NCBI GenBank assembly: GCA_014380365.1
Contig: JACMJZ010000004.1
Coordinates: 1 to 64,000, forward strand
DNA from: Pyrinomonadaceae bacterium
GTDB lineage: Bacteria; Acidobacteriota; Blastocatellia; Pyrinomonadales; Pyrinomonadaceae
DNA length: 64,000 bases
Direction of reading: 5' to 3'
Part shown: positions 34,387 through 43,089 of the stretch, piece after piece
Position numbering within the stretch: position 1 is the stretch's first letter
Layout: each line of letters opens with the position of its first letter
The notes under the pieces: model-generated
What the model was told of the DNA's origin: nothing
The model's database searches: none
Seen by the model: the letters and a program-made list of their open reading frames with translations, nothing else
Translations under genes and position numbers: made by a program

Positions 34387-35001
34387 CTAAAACAACACGA
34401 AGCCCTCCAATGCCTCGCGTGTCACTGCGCCTTCCCGCACCAACCGCGCCCGTTCGCCACTCAAGTCCAAAACGGTTGACGCCTGAGTCGCGCTCACCTC
34501 GCCGCCATCAACAACCAAATCGACGCCAACCGGAAAACACTCAATAACATCTTTCGCGTTCCACGCCGGCGGCTGACCTGAAACATTGGCGCTGGTCGCA
34601 GTCAGCGCGCGCCCACAAGCGCGCACCAGCGCCCGCACACTTTCGTTGTCCGGCAAACGCAAGCCGATAGTCCCGGTTCCGGCCGTCAACTCTGATGGCA
34701 GCTCCGGGCGAGCCACGCCGATCAGAGTCAAAGGTCCCGGCCAGAAATGATTAGCAACTCTTTGGAAAACTTCGGAACGGTGGGTAATGAAACGATCGAT
34801 CTCGCTAAGATCGGAAAGCAGACTGAGAATCGGCTTGGCCTCTTCCCTGCCCTTTAGTTCGCGGATTCTTCCAACAGCCTGATTATTAAAAGGGTCGGCG
34901 CCTAAGCCGTAAAGCGTGTCGGTCCGAAAAGCGATGATCCCACCGCCCGCAATAATCTCTGCAGCTTCGATTCGGATCCCTTCGTCGTCATCCTGGCTCA
35001 T
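34387..35001 (-). CDS. tsaC: Threonylcarbamoyl-AMP synthase (YrdC/Sua5 family)
   Basis: About 204 residues from the ATG at 35001; an upstream open frame runs into repeat DNA and is discounted. The YrdC core is clear: IIAGGGIIAFRTDTLYGLGA, GRIRELKGREEAKPILSLL, PGPLTLI and TGTIGLRLPD, ending with TSANVSGQPP. The enzyme makes threonylcarbamoyl-AMP for the universal tRNA modification t6A at position 37. It lacks the extra C-terminal Sua5 domain, so it is TsaC-like. Confidence 0.9.
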   Translation of the reverse strand: MSQDDDEGIRIEAAEIIAGGGIIAFRTDTLYGLGADPFNNQAVGRIRELKGREEAKPILSLLSDLSEIDRFITHRSEVFQRVANHFWPGPLTLIGVARPELPSELTAGTGTIGLRLPDNESVRALVRACGRALTATSANVSGQPPAWNAKDVIECFPVGVDLVVDGGEVSATQASTVLDLSGERARLVREGAVTREALEGFVLF

Positions 35002-35002
35002 C

Positions 35003-35084
35003 TCTGGTGAACTCTGTGTTCCTCTGTGTTCTCTGTGGTAAATCTTTTCCAAAGCAATATAACCACAGAGGAGCACAGAGGATC
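35003..35084. repeat. Inverted repeat of CACAGAG motifs (family E)
   Basis: The left arm iterates CTCTGTGTTCCTCTGTGTTC; the right arm is AACCACAGAGGAGCACAGAGG. On the transcript it begins directly at the O-methyltransferase stop codon. A second copy of the family lies at 60992-61106. Confidence 0.83.
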
Positions 35085-35739
35085 AGCCCAGCTTAACCGC
35101 ATACCCTAAGCCATCGCCAACCGGAAGCACTTCCGCTCTCAATTTCGGATGGGAGACAAAGCGCTGGTTGAATTCCCGCAGAGCATTCGTCGAACTCTCC
35201 TGGTCGGGTGAACGTATCTCACCGGCCACCTGGCCACCCCAAAGCAGATTGTCAACGATGATCACGCCGCCAGTGCGCAAGCGCGGCAGAACCAGTTCAA
35301 GATAGCCGAGATACTCTTCCTTTAGTGCGTCGATGAACACCAGATCAAAAGTCTCGCGCAGCCGCGGTATCACTTCCAGACCTTTCCCGCGCTCGATGCG
35401 AACCTTCCCGCTCAAGCCCGCTCGCTCGATATATCCCTGCGACGCCTTGATCATTTCTTCGTCCGGCTCAATCGAAAGGACCCGTCCGCCCTCATCCATG
35501 CCGCGCGCCAGATGAATTACGGAATAACCGATGGCCATGCCGACTTCCAGTATGCGTCGAGCCTTGATTGCCCGGGCGGTTATCTCAAGGAACAGCGCCA
35601 CCTCGCGATCGGCAATGGGAACGTGGTGCTCGGCGGCGTACTGTTCCATCTCCTGCAAGAACGGATCAGTCTGTGGGATTAAACGATCAAGATATTCCGC
35701 TTGCTCGCGCTGAATAATCGCGTCGATGCGTGCTTTCAT
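35083..35739 (-). CDS. SAM-dependent O-methyltransferase (family 3, YrrM/TrmR-like)
   Basis: 218 residues. ARRILEVGMAIGYSVIHLAR is motif I, then GRVLSIEPDEEMIKASQGYI, LVFIDALKEEYLGYLELVLP with the metal-binding Asp, and GGVIIVDNLLWGGQVA. This is the caffeoyl-CoA-type family, which also includes the tRNA 5-hydroxyuridine methyltransferase TrmR. Its place next to tsaC, another tRNA-modifying gene, makes a tRNA role attractive, but it remains unproven. Confidence 0.85.
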   Translation of the reverse strand: MKARIDAIIQREQAEYLDRLIPQTDPFLQEMEQYAAEHHVPIADREVALFLEITARAIKARRILEVGMAIGYSVIHLARGMDEGGRVLSIEPDEEMIKASQGYIERAGLSGKVRIERGKGLEVIPRLRETFDLVFIDALKEEYLGYLELVLPRLRTGGVIIVDNLLWGGQVAGEIRSPDQESSTNALREFNQRFVSHPKLRAEVLPVGDGLGYAVKLG

Positions 35740-35805
35740 GGGTTCTCCAAATGTTGAGGATCGGGTTGCAGTCTATTGACCATACTTGGAGAACGCAAAT
35801 GGAGT

Positions 35806-35880
35806 GGGGCAGTAGCCCGACAGTCAGGGAGGGCGCCTATGTGCACGCCACGCCCTCCCTAACGGTCGCGCTACTGCCCC
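35806..35880. repeat. REP pair (BIME-like)
   Basis: GGGGCAGTAGCCCGACAGTC (from 35806) faces an inverted core ending GGTCGCGCTACTGCCCC (to 35880). Both halves keep the GTAG tetranucleotide. It sits 17 bp downstream of the sigma-54 regulator gene on its transcript. Confidence 0.88.
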
Positions 35881-35897
35881 GATTCTAGGCGGCGGCC

Positions 35898-37349
35898 TCA
35901 CTCGTCGGAGTCGACGGCGGAGTCAGCGCCAACGGAAACGTAGCGGCGTCCTAATCCTAGTTGGCGAAGTTTGTGTTGCAGCGACTGGCGGTGCATCCCC
36001 AAAATCTCTGCAGCCTTAGTCACGTTTCCGCCGGTGTGTTCCAGACAGCGAGAAATGTAACGTCGCTCAAACTCTTTCCTATCTTCGCGGAACTCGGCGG
36101 TGAACGGGACGTTCAGCCCACCCTCCGAATCCGTCTCAACGGGCTTTAACTTTTCTACGCCAGGCGTGATCTCATCGGGCAGATCCTGCGAATGCAGCTC
36201 CTCGCCTTCAGCCATGATTGCCGCGCGTTCGATCGTGTTCTTCAGTTCGCGGACGTTACCCGGCCAATCATAATCAACCAGACGCCGCAGCGCGCTTGCC
36301 CCAACTTGCCGCAGCGGCAGACCATAACGCTCTGCAGCAGCGCGCGTAAACGTCTCGGCCAGCAGCGGAATGTCTTCGCGGCGATCGCGCAACGGAGGGA
36401 TGTCTATCGTCACAACTCTTAAACGGTAGAAAAGATCGGCGCGGAAATTACCGGCAGCGATTTCCTGTTCGAGCGGTCGATGCGTGGCGCTGACAATGCG
36501 CACGTCAACCGGAATAGATTCGTTTCCGCCGAGACGTTCAATTTTTCTTTCTTCGAGCGCGCGCAACAGCTTTGCCTGCACGTTTGAACTCATGTCCCCG
36601 ATCTCATCCAGAAACAACGTGCCGCCATTTGCCTGTTCAAACTTCCCCAGACGCCTAGCCGCCGCGCCGGTAAAGGCGCCCTTTTCGTGACCGAATAGTT
36701 CCGACTCGATCAGCTCCGAAGGAAGCGCCGCACAGTTAACCGCCACAAATGCCCCGGTGCTGCGCACGCTGTTTCTCTCGTGAAGCTCGCGCGCCACCAA
36801 CTCTTTACCCGTGCCGGATTCGCCACGCACCAGCACGGTGGCATCCGTTTCGGCTACCTTTTCAATCATCCCGCGCACGCGCTGCATTCCTTCGGAGTTA
36901 CCGATGAAGGCGCCGCGCTGAGATCGTTCCACTTCTATCCGACGTCGCAGCGACAGATTCTCGCGCCGGAGCTGAATCGTCTCAGCTGCGTTCTTGACCA
37001 CCAGACGGAGGTCGTCGAGCTCGAAAGGTTTTGAAAGATAGTCGTAGGCGCCAGACTTCACCGCCTCGACGGCCATCCGTTCAGACCCGTGCGCCGTAAT
37101 AATGATAACGAGCGGGCCGTCTGCGCTTGAGCTCTTGAGCTCGCGCAGAAACTCCAGCCCGCTCATGCCCGGAAGGTTCACATCAAGCAGCATCAGATCC
37201 GGTTGCAGCTGCTTTAGTAACGCTCTTGCCTCCTCCGCCGATCCTGCCTCGGAGACGTTGTAACCAAAAGTCGTCAACGCCCGCCGCATGCCGTAGCGCG
37301 AGGCTTCCTCATCGTCCACAATTAACAATCGCAATTTTTCTTGTTTCAC
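35898..37349 (-). CDS. NtrC-family sigma-54-dependent response regulator
   Basis: 483 residues in three parts. The receiver domain (1-120) has RLLIVDDEEASRYG, LMLLDVNLPGMSG with the phospho-acceptor Asp, and the YLSKPF lysine. The AAA+ domain (about 145-375) has Walker A GESGTGKELVARE, the sigma-54 contact motif GAFTGA and Walker B LFLDEIGDMS. A Fis-type helix-turn-helix follows at the C-terminus (TKAAEILGMHRQSLQHKLRQ). It activates sigma-54 promoters when phosphorylated. The likely kinase is at 38453-40582, separated by one secreted-protein gene. Confidence 0.93.
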   Translation of the reverse strand: MKQEKLRLLIVDDEEASRYGMRRALTTFGYNVSEAGSAEEARALLKQLQPDLMLLDVNLPGMSGLEFLRELKSSSADGPLVIIITAHGSERMAVEAVKSGAYDYLSKPFELDDLRLVVKNAAETIQLRRENLSLRRRIEVERSQRGAFIGNSEGMQRVRGMIEKVAETDATVLVRGESGTGKELVARELHERNSVRSTGAFVAVNCAALPSELIESELFGHEKGAFTGAAARRLGKFEQANGGTLFLDEIGDMSSNVQAKLLRALEERKIERLGGNESIPVDVRIVSATHRPLEQEIAAGNFRADLFYRLRVVTIDIPPLRDRREDIPLLAETFTRAAAERYGLPLRQVGASALRRLVDYDWPGNVRELKNTIERAAIMAEGEELHSQDLPDEITPGVEKLKPVETDSEGGLNVPFTAEFREDRKEFERRYISRCLEHTGGNVTKAAEILGMHRQSLQHKLRQLGLGRRYVSVGADSAVDSDE

Positions 37350-37404
37350 CCTTCCGGTTAGTTTAGGACCTTACGGGTGTATTCCGCTAGCGCGTTGCGT
37401 GCCA

Positions 37405-37505
37405 GACAAAAAAGCAGCGGCAAGCAGCAGGAGCAGGCAGCAGCGTAAACCATTCTGCTCCTACTGTCGGAACCTGCCGTCTGCCTCTGCCGCCTGTCTC
37501 CTGAT
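37405..37505. repeat. Inverted repeat of GCAGGAGCAGGCAGC motifs
   Basis: The left arm GCAGCGGCAAGCAGCAGGAG and the right arm CTGCCGTCTGCCTCTGCCGC are near complements. On the transcript it begins directly after the TAA of the 37505-38143 gene, again at a 3' end. Confidence 0.75.
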
Positions 37506-38143
37506 TACTTGTTCGCGCGTTTTGCCGACATCACGAGGATAATCGCATCCCCGGAAGGCCCGACGTTCAACGTGCCGACCACCACGGCCTCGCCTTCGCG
37601 CATGCTGATGTCGGTGTTGAGACCTGTGTTTTCGTAGTTAATCGGCATAGCTGAATTAGAGGCAACCATCCCGGTTTGAATTGGGATTCTGGCGCCGAAT
37701 CCGAAACCTTCCATTCGCACTATCTGCCTGCCCCCTTCGTCTGTGACGAACTTAACCGAGTTTATTTTGAACTCGTTGAAGCTGGGTGTGTTCGCCGCGG
37801 CGGTGGAAGCAATCAAGGGTCCGCCAATCCATTTAAGGTTGAGGCGTCCTTCGTTCTTTACTCGATTGACGAGGGTCGTCATCAGCCGGTAGTTCTTAAA
37901 CGGAAGCGACGTGCGCAGTTGTTTGACGACCGGATCCAGCGCCGCCGGAAGTTTGGAATCATCGACTTCCTGGTTGGTCGCCACGAGCAGGTAGAGCTGC
38001 GTGTCGAGATTGGTCTCGTCAGTTCTCTTCTCCTCCTGGGAAGGACTTGTGGCGGCGGTTTGGGCGAGAGCCTGTGAGCCGCCGATAGCCAAACTCACGA
38101 AGATTGAAAACAGAATTGTTGCCAATGTTTTGCGCAAGGTCAT
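37505..38143 (-). CDS. Secreted protein of unknown function between kinase and regulator genes
   Basis: About 212 residues from the ATG at 38143, favoured by AAGGAG upstream and the signal peptide LATILFSIFVSLAIGGSQAL that follows; a longer frame to 38278 exists. The mature protein has TQLYLLVATNQEVDDSKLPA and is otherwise strand-rich (KINSVKFVTDEGGRQIVRME). It is rich in small residues with no cysteines of note. No family recognised. Its location between a histidine kinase and its probable regulator suggests a sensing or output role. Confidence 0.65.
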   Translation of the reverse strand: MTLRKTLATILFSIFVSLAIGGSQALAQTAATSPSQEEKRTDETNLDTQLYLLVATNQEVDDSKLPAALDPVVKQLRTSLPFKNYRLMTTLVNRVKNEGRLNLKWIGGPLIASTAAANTPSFNEFKINSVKFVTDEGGRQIVRMEGFGFGARIPIQTGMVASNSAMPINYENTGLNTDISMREGEAVVVGTLNVGPSGDAIILVMSAKRANK

Positions 38144-38309
38144 TTGAAATATCTCCTTCAGAAAGTTGTCTGCAGTGAAACGAGGAGAGGTTGCGAGCTG
38201 TGCGATCCACTTTTCCTGCTGTAGGCCAGTGGTCAACTCATTGCGATGGGCCAGGCTCGGAAGGTAACACGCGGGCACTGGCGAAAAGTTCCAGGGAGGA
38301 TGGACGATT

Positions 38310-38461
38310 CTTGGAATCTCATTAACACCGCACTTCAGCGCGGTGATTGCGGCGATGGCAATCTGGTAACCGTTTCAACGGTTTCATTGGTAAACCGTTG
38401 AAACGGTTCACGGATCAGCAATTCATCTGCAGCACCTGGCTGAAGCCAGGTGTTAATGAGA
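38310..38461. repeat. Composite inverted repeat of the CTCATTAACACC family
   Basis: The outer arms are TCTCATTAACACC near 38317 and GGTGTTAATGAGA near 38450. Inside them are two smaller palindromes: CCGTTTCAACGG facing CCGTTGAAACGG, and CCTGGCTGAAGCCAGG. The histidine kinase stop codon (TAA) is contributed by the repeat itself. Confidence 0.8.
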
Positions 38462-40582
38462 TGCCGACGCATCATTCTCCAACGGGACGCGCAGCTCAAA
38501 CGTTGCTCCTTCGCCGTCGACACGCTCAGCCAGGCGTGCGGTCCCGCCGGCTTCCTGCATGCGTTTGCGAACTATCGCCAAACCCAAACCTGTGCCGCGC
38601 TGCCTCGTCGTGAAAAAGGGTTCCCAAATCCGCTGATGCAAGTCGTCGGACACCCCGGGGCCGCTATCCTGGATCATAACCACCAGAACGCCCTTTTCAA
38701 TTTTGCCCGTGATAACTATCTCACCGCCTGGCGGAGTTGCTTGCAACGCATTTAAAAGTAAATTTGATAACGCAACCCTCACCGCCGAGACCGCAGCACC
38801 TCCAAGTTCTGCAGTGGTTTCGATGCGCGAGCGGATTTTGATCCCGTCCTTTACAGCGCCCACTTCGAAAAGCCTGACAACAGAGTCGATGAGTTGGTCC
38901 GCCGGTAAAGGCAACTCTGAAGGCGTTTCCCGGCGGGCAAAACTCAACAGCTGGGTGACGCTCTGCCCCAGCCTGTCAGTCTCACCGACTATGAGACTCA
39001 GGTCGCGCGCGTACTCACGGCTGACATTCTGGTCTTCGGCCATCACTTGCGCGATCGACTTGATCGCCGAGAGCGGGTTCTTTATTTCGTGCGCCACAGT
39101 CGCGGCCATTTGCCCGAGCGTGGCCAAACGTTCGCGTTCAGCGAGTGTCCGTTCCAGGCGCACGTTGGTTTCGACGAGACGACAGTCTTCAATGGCAATC
39201 GCGACCTGATCGGCAAGAATCTTCAGGATGGAACGCGTATCGTCGGTGAGCGTGCCTGGCGCCGTATCCACCAGGAGCACGCCTGAGACCCGCTCGTCAC
39301 GCCTCAGTGGGTAAGCGATCGTGTAACCATTAGGTTCGAGGACAGGGCCACCTTCGACGGGAGACCAGGCATTTCGACCGGAGACATCCAGGACCTGCTC
39401 AACCCATGGTTCGCCTGGCGACTGGGGTTCTGAAGGGCGAGATTCCAGGCCGCCCGCTGCGTCACTATCTCTCTCATCGCTCGGGTAACCTGAAGTTGAT
39501 CGATCGCTGAGCACAATTTTCACGCGGCGCAGGCCCAGAGCTGTAGTCGTTTCCCGCTCAACGAACTCCAGCAATTCTCCCAACTGTTTGTACTGCCCTG
39601 CGTGAGCGCTGATGCGCGAAACAATCTGACGGTAAAGAGCAGCTTCGCGTTCAAACAATTTGTGGAAACGCTTTTCCAGCCAGGCTCGCAACGGCGCCGC
39701 CGCCAGCGCGAGGGCCAGTATTAGTAAGGCTTCAACCACACCCGCACGCACGCCATACTGCAAGGTCAACCAGTCGCCGATGCTGCGAATACCATAGAGG
39801 TAAATAGTAAGAACTACCGCAGCGAAGGAGGCAACGATCAAACTCTCTTCGATGATCAGTTCGAGGTAGCGGTAGCGATAGATGTAGTAGGCAAGCAGCG
39901 CGGAAGGCAGAAGCGAGCCTAAATTCGCGACCGTCTTTAGATACAAGCCCCACTCCGTGCCTTCCCCGAGACCGAGCGCGAGCGCTGCCAGAATAACGAG
40001 CCCGACAGCCACGAACGATGCCGCCAGCGTTCGCATGATTCTTTGCTCACTGAGGTTCGTAGTCTTCTTAGCGATTAAGAGTTCCGTGATGGCAATGACG
40101 CCCAACACGTAAGTGATCCAAACCGCCATGGGCAGGACGAGAAAGGCAACTCGTTTGAGCATCGGCGCGTACTGGCCCGTCCATATCTTGTAGAGCGCAA
40201 TCGGCAGAAAGAGCGTGGGCCCATAGGAGAAGTAGACTCGAAGTTTCTCAAATCGCGTCAGGGAACGGTTTGAGGCGTTAGCCCAAAGATGCAGGTGGAC
40301 GTGAAGCAGGAAAGAGTAGGCAAACGTAATGCTGACTACAGCAACCGTGTCCGCGACCCGCAGCAGCGTGGTTCCTCTATTGATGCCGAGGCCAAGGAGA
40401 CCATGGAGCGTAATAAGCAGGTTGCTGCTATGCCAGCCGCACATGCTCAGGGCGAGAACAAACAGCACCCGCTCAATTGGACTCAGTTTTCGCCGGCGGG
40501 AGAGGAGCTGAACTCCCATCCAGAGCGGCAAGACCGCGCCGACCGAGTAACCTACGATTTGGAGAACTTCGAGTGGGGACAT
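38453..40582 (-). CDS. Membrane sensor histidine kinase with GAF domain
   Basis: 709 residues. The N-terminal third has about eight hydrophobic helices (residues 5-300), then a coiled segment and a GAF domain (about 330-470). The HisKA box follows with its phospho-His in AATVAHEIKNPLSAI, and then HATPase_c with LSNLLLNALQATPP, DSGPGV and GTGLGLAIVRKRM. It probably phosphorylates the NtrC-type regulator 1.1 kb downstream. The layout recalls PrsK of PEP-CTERM regulation, but no PEP-CTERM genes are seen. The last two residues and the stop codon come from a repeat element. Confidence 0.92.
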   Translation of the reverse strand: MSPLEVLQIVGYSVGAVLPLWMGVQLLSRRRKLSPIERVLFVLALSMCGWHSSNLLITLHGLLGLGINRGTTLLRVADTVAVVSITFAYSFLLHVHLHLWANASNRSLTRFEKLRVYFSYGPTLFLPIALYKIWTGQYAPMLKRVAFLVLPMAVWITYVLGVIAITELLIAKKTTNLSEQRIMRTLAASFVAVGLVILAALALGLGEGTEWGLYLKTVANLGSLLPSALLAYYIYRYRYLELIIEESLIVASFAAVVLTIYLYGIRSIGDWLTLQYGVRAGVVEALLILALALAAAPLRAWLEKRFHKLFEREAALYRQIVSRISAHAGQYKQLGELLEFVERETTTALGLRRVKIVLSDRSTSGYPSDERDSDAAGGLESRPSEPQSPGEPWVEQVLDVSGRNAWSPVEGGPVLEPNGYTIAYPLRRDERVSGVLLVDTAPGTLTDDTRSILKILADQVAIAIEDCRLVETNVRLERTLAERERLATLGQMAATVAHEIKNPLSAIKSIAQVMAEDQNVSREYARDLSLIVGETDRLGQSVTQLLSFARRETPSELPLPADQLIDSVVRLFEVGAVKDGIKIRSRIETTAELGGAAVSAVRVALSNLLLNALQATPPGGEIVITGKIEKGVLVVMIQDSGPGVSDDLHQRIWEPFFTTRQRGTGLGLAIVRKRMQEAGGTARLAERVDGEGATFELRVPLENDASASH

Positions 40583-40587
40583 GTAAG

Positions 40588-40672
40588 ATCAGTGGGCAGT
40601 GGGCAGTGGCCAGTGAGCAGGAGGCGTCCTTTCTGCCCACTGCTCACTGCACACTGCCCTCTGCTTACTGGC
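40588..40672. repeat. Inverted repeat of AGTGGGCAGTG motifs
   Basis: The left arm iterates CAGTGGGCAGTGGGCAGTGG; the right arm is CTGCCCACTGCTCACTGCAC. On the transcript it follows the OmpA-gene TAA within a few bases. A low-complexity palindrome of the same style as the others. Confidence 0.85.
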
Positions 40673-42260
40673 TCGACGCGCTGCGCGATGGAAGAACCGT
40701 TAGTGTGATTTCCGTCCGCCGGTTTCGCGCGCGGCCACCGATGGTGGCGTTTGTAGCGAGAGGATTGGCAGCGCCCATTCCATTAGCCTGAATGCGCGAG
40801 GCTTCAACCCCCGCCGCCTGAAAACGATCGGAAAGCTGGCGTGCGCGTTCCTGCGTGAGTTGTTGTAGTGTAACTTCGTCACCTTTACCGTCTGTATAAA
40901 CTTCAATCAGCACCTGATAGTCAGGGTTGCTGGCCAACAACGCCGCCAAAGGTTCCAGCTTTGCGGCTGCAGCCGAAACTAGATCTGACGCTCGGGGGCC
41001 ACGCCAAATTGTCTCCGGCAATAGGAGCTGTAAACCCTTGGACGTCTCCTTTATCGTTCCATATTTACCGAGCGTCTGTTTCAGCGTGGCTTCCGCCGCT
41101 CGTCGCTGTTGTTCGCGCCGTTCGCCTTCCACGCGCTCGTCTTCTGCGCGCTTCGCTCCTTCGAGGCGGGCTAAATTGATCTTCGCAGCCTCACCCTCGG
41201 AACGCACAGATTGCAATTCCTCGCGCAAGCGCGAAACCTCGATACGCTGCTCACGCACTTGCTCGTTTGCAGTAGCCGCGTCTCGTTCGGCTAACTCACG
41301 CGCACGCTGCTCGCGATCGAGATCACCGCGAAGGCGTTCGATCTCCTGCTGTGCCGACTCGGCGGTCTTTTCTGCTGACTGCAACGCCTCGTCGCGTCGC
41401 TGAATATCTTCGCGACGCAAGCGCGCGGCCTTCCGGGCCACTGCAATCTCTTCAGCTCGGGCGCCGGAGGATGTAGCCTTGCGCGCCAACACATCCACCT
41501 CAGCGGTCGGCTGACTAAACCTAAGGGCCTTCTCCGCCGCCAGAAGGTCATCTTCCGCAGCCTGTAGTTCCTGTGGCGCGTCCTGCCTGCCGCCGGCAAA
41601 TCGCGCGAGGTTCACAGACTGGCGCGCGCCGAGCAGTGAGACTGGAATTTCCTTGTAGTCCGTGGAGGCGATTTCCGGCACGCGCGGGTCGCGGAAGTAG
41701 TCGCTTGAGTTTCCGATGTATTGCACGTTAACCGTTTCTACCCGGCTCTTGCCCGGCCGTTGCGGCGCGATGTTTTCCAGCACCACCATTCGGCTCGGAA
41801 CTTTCATGAGAAAGTGAGGCTCGGCTGTTACGATCAAAGCAAAAGTTTGCAGCGGCGTCGTCACATCAAGCTTCGACGCAACGTAAGCGCTCCCGCCTCT
41901 CTTTATCTCTCCCAGATTGTCCACGCGACCGTCGGGCGCGATGGCCCAAAGAATGAAGGTGGTGTAGATTCCGCCCAGCTCGTTAGCGCGAGGCAAATTA
42001 TCGATGGCCAGCTCGACCCGCGTCCCGCGGCGGCCCGCCCGCTTAACTTTCGCCTCGCCTTTCAAACGCGGCAGCAACGTGGTGCCACGAAACTTAACTT
42101 CAATAGTCTCTTCAAGCGGGTAGGTAACAGCGATCGTCCGCCTGCCCACGTCTCCCTGCGCAAAAGCGCTGAGGAGTGGCGTAAGCGCCAACACCGTAAC
42201 AAGCAGGCCTGACAGACCTGGAAGAACTGCCAATCGTGCTAACTTCGAGCGAGAACGCAT
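40665..42260 (-). CDS. OmpA-family outer-membrane protein with long coiled coil
   Basis: About 531 residues from the ATG at 42260, chosen because GAGGAG precedes it and a signal peptide (LLVTVLALTPLLSAFAQG) follows; the frame is open to 42458 without support. Residues about 25-220 form a beta domain. About 230-400 is a long Glu/Arg/Ala-rich coiled coil (ARLRREDIQRRDEALQSAEK). The C-terminus is an OmpA peptidoglycan-binding domain with IEVYTDGKGD, ERARQLSDRF, and GAANPLATN with NRRTEI. It probably links outer membrane and cell wall. Confidence 0.85.
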   Translation of the reverse strand: MRSRSKLARLAVLPGLSGLLVTVLALTPLLSAFAQGDVGRRTIAVTYPLEETIEVKFRGTTLLPRLKGEAKVKRAGRRGTRVELAIDNLPRANELGGIYTTFILWAIAPDGRVDNLGEIKRGGSAYVASKLDVTTPLQTFALIVTAEPHFLMKVPSRMVVLENIAPQRPGKSRVETVNVQYIGNSSDYFRDPRVPEIASTDYKEIPVSLLGARQSVNLARFAGGRQDAPQELQAAEDDLLAAEKALRFSQPTAEVDVLARKATSSGARAEEIAVARKAARLRREDIQRRDEALQSAEKTAESAQQEIERLRGDLDREQRARELAERDAATANEQVREQRIEVSRLREELQSVRSEGEAAKINLARLEGAKRAEDERVEGERREQQRRAAEATLKQTLGKYGTIKETSKGLQLLLPETIWRGPRASDLVSAAAAKLEPLAALLASNPDYQVLIEVYTDGKGDEVTLQQLTQERARQLSDRFQAAGVEASRIQANGMGAANPLATNATIGGRARNRRTEITLTVLPSRSASSQ

Positions 42261-42402
42261 AGGTAAAAACTCCTCACAACAGTAGAGTGACCTGAAGAAC
42301 CCTTTGAAAGCCTGATCTGTTGATGCCCCGACCGGGATCATTGTTGCCATTGTGGCACGGGCGTCTCGCCCGAGAAAACACGCCAAATGCGGGCCACCAC
42401 GC

Positions 42403-42585
42403 TCAGGAATCATCGCTTCCTGACGCGGTCGCATGGTAACGCGTATGGCGATAGGCAACGAGCTGGATCACGAAGATTGAGATTCCGAGGAGCAAAAAGA
42501 TATGGACGAAACCGCCTTTATGCAATACAACCTTCAGTACCAGCCAAAGAGCCAGAACCAACGCGCTACTCACCCACATAACCAT
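42403..42585 (-). CDS. Small two-helix membrane protein (lmo0937-like)
   Basis: 60 residues. Two hydrophobic helices (SSALVLALWLVLKVV and FVHIFLLLGISIFVIQLV) are separated by LHKGGF, then a basic tail. The LWLV...GGF.HI.LLL pattern is that of the short lmo0937-family/DUF5670 membrane proteins, which have no known function. It sits between the OmpA gene and a secreted-protein gene on the same strand. Confidence 0.68.
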   Translation of the reverse strand: MVMWVSSALVLALWLVLKVVLHKGGFVHIFLLLGISIFVIQLVAYRHTRYHATASGSDDS

Positions 42586-42624
42586 ATGTTTGCCCTAAGA
42601 AATCGGAATACTGCGATGTTTGGA

Positions 42625-43080
42625 TTACCGCCTTCGGACGGACTCTACTGCGACACGGCTCGTCTTAAAGACGGTACTCCGAACTGGGTTTGACGTTACC
42701 ATCCCGCCCGATACAAAAAACCGCAACGGCCTGGAGAAGGACCCGAGTTGGCTGTCGGCTGACGCGATGCGCCAATAATAATATCCAGGCGCAAGATCGC
42801 TGAGACGAACTCGGTCGCCCAAAACTCGCCGATCCTGATAAATGTCTTGGAAAGTGTCGTCGCCGCCAATCTGAAGGCGGTACCAGGTTATGCCGCGCTG
42901 TCTGGGCCACTGAATCGTCGCGGGAAAAACAAGCGCTTGTCCGTGTGTTTGACCTCGGATAGCTTGAAACGAAGAAGCTGCGGATCCAAACATCACCGCC
43001 AGAGCAAGCGCCAAACGCAGAAGTTTGAGTTGGAAAGTGTGTGAGGACTGTTTTGAAACTGAGAACGTAGTTGGGCGCAT
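42625..43080 (-). CDS. Secreted protein with possible fibronectin-type fold
   Basis: About 151 residues. A cleavable or anchoring hydrophobic segment (LKLLRLALALAVMFG) is followed by a single small domain. Its motifs, WYRLQIGGDDTFQDIYQD then LAPGYYYWRIASADSQLG, resemble fibronectin-III-like strands in bacterial proteins. It lies 10 bp after the OmpR-type regulator and is likely co-transcribed with it. No other family is recognised. Confidence 0.65.
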   Translation of the reverse strand: MRPTTFSVSKQSSHTFQLKLLRLALALAVMFGSAASSFQAIRGQTHGQALVFPATIQWPRQRGITWYRLQIGGDDTFQDIYQDRRVLGDRVRLSDLAPGYYYWRIASADSQLGSFSRPLRFFVSGGMVTSNPVRSTVFKTSRVAVESVRRR

Positions 43081-43089
43081 CGGCAATAC

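Noticed and set aside
38360-38420. CRISPR-like GTTTCAACGG repeats
   Set aside because: Only two copies, in inverted orientation, forming a palindrome within a larger element.
35898-40582. PrsK/PrsR of the PEP-CTERM system
   Set aside because: Domain order is similar, but no exosortase or PEP-CTERM protein is visible, so the specific name is not justified.
40289-40791. Plus-strand ORFs opposite the kinase and OmpA genes
   Set aside because: They are antisense to well-supported genes and read through the AGTGGGCAGT repeat.
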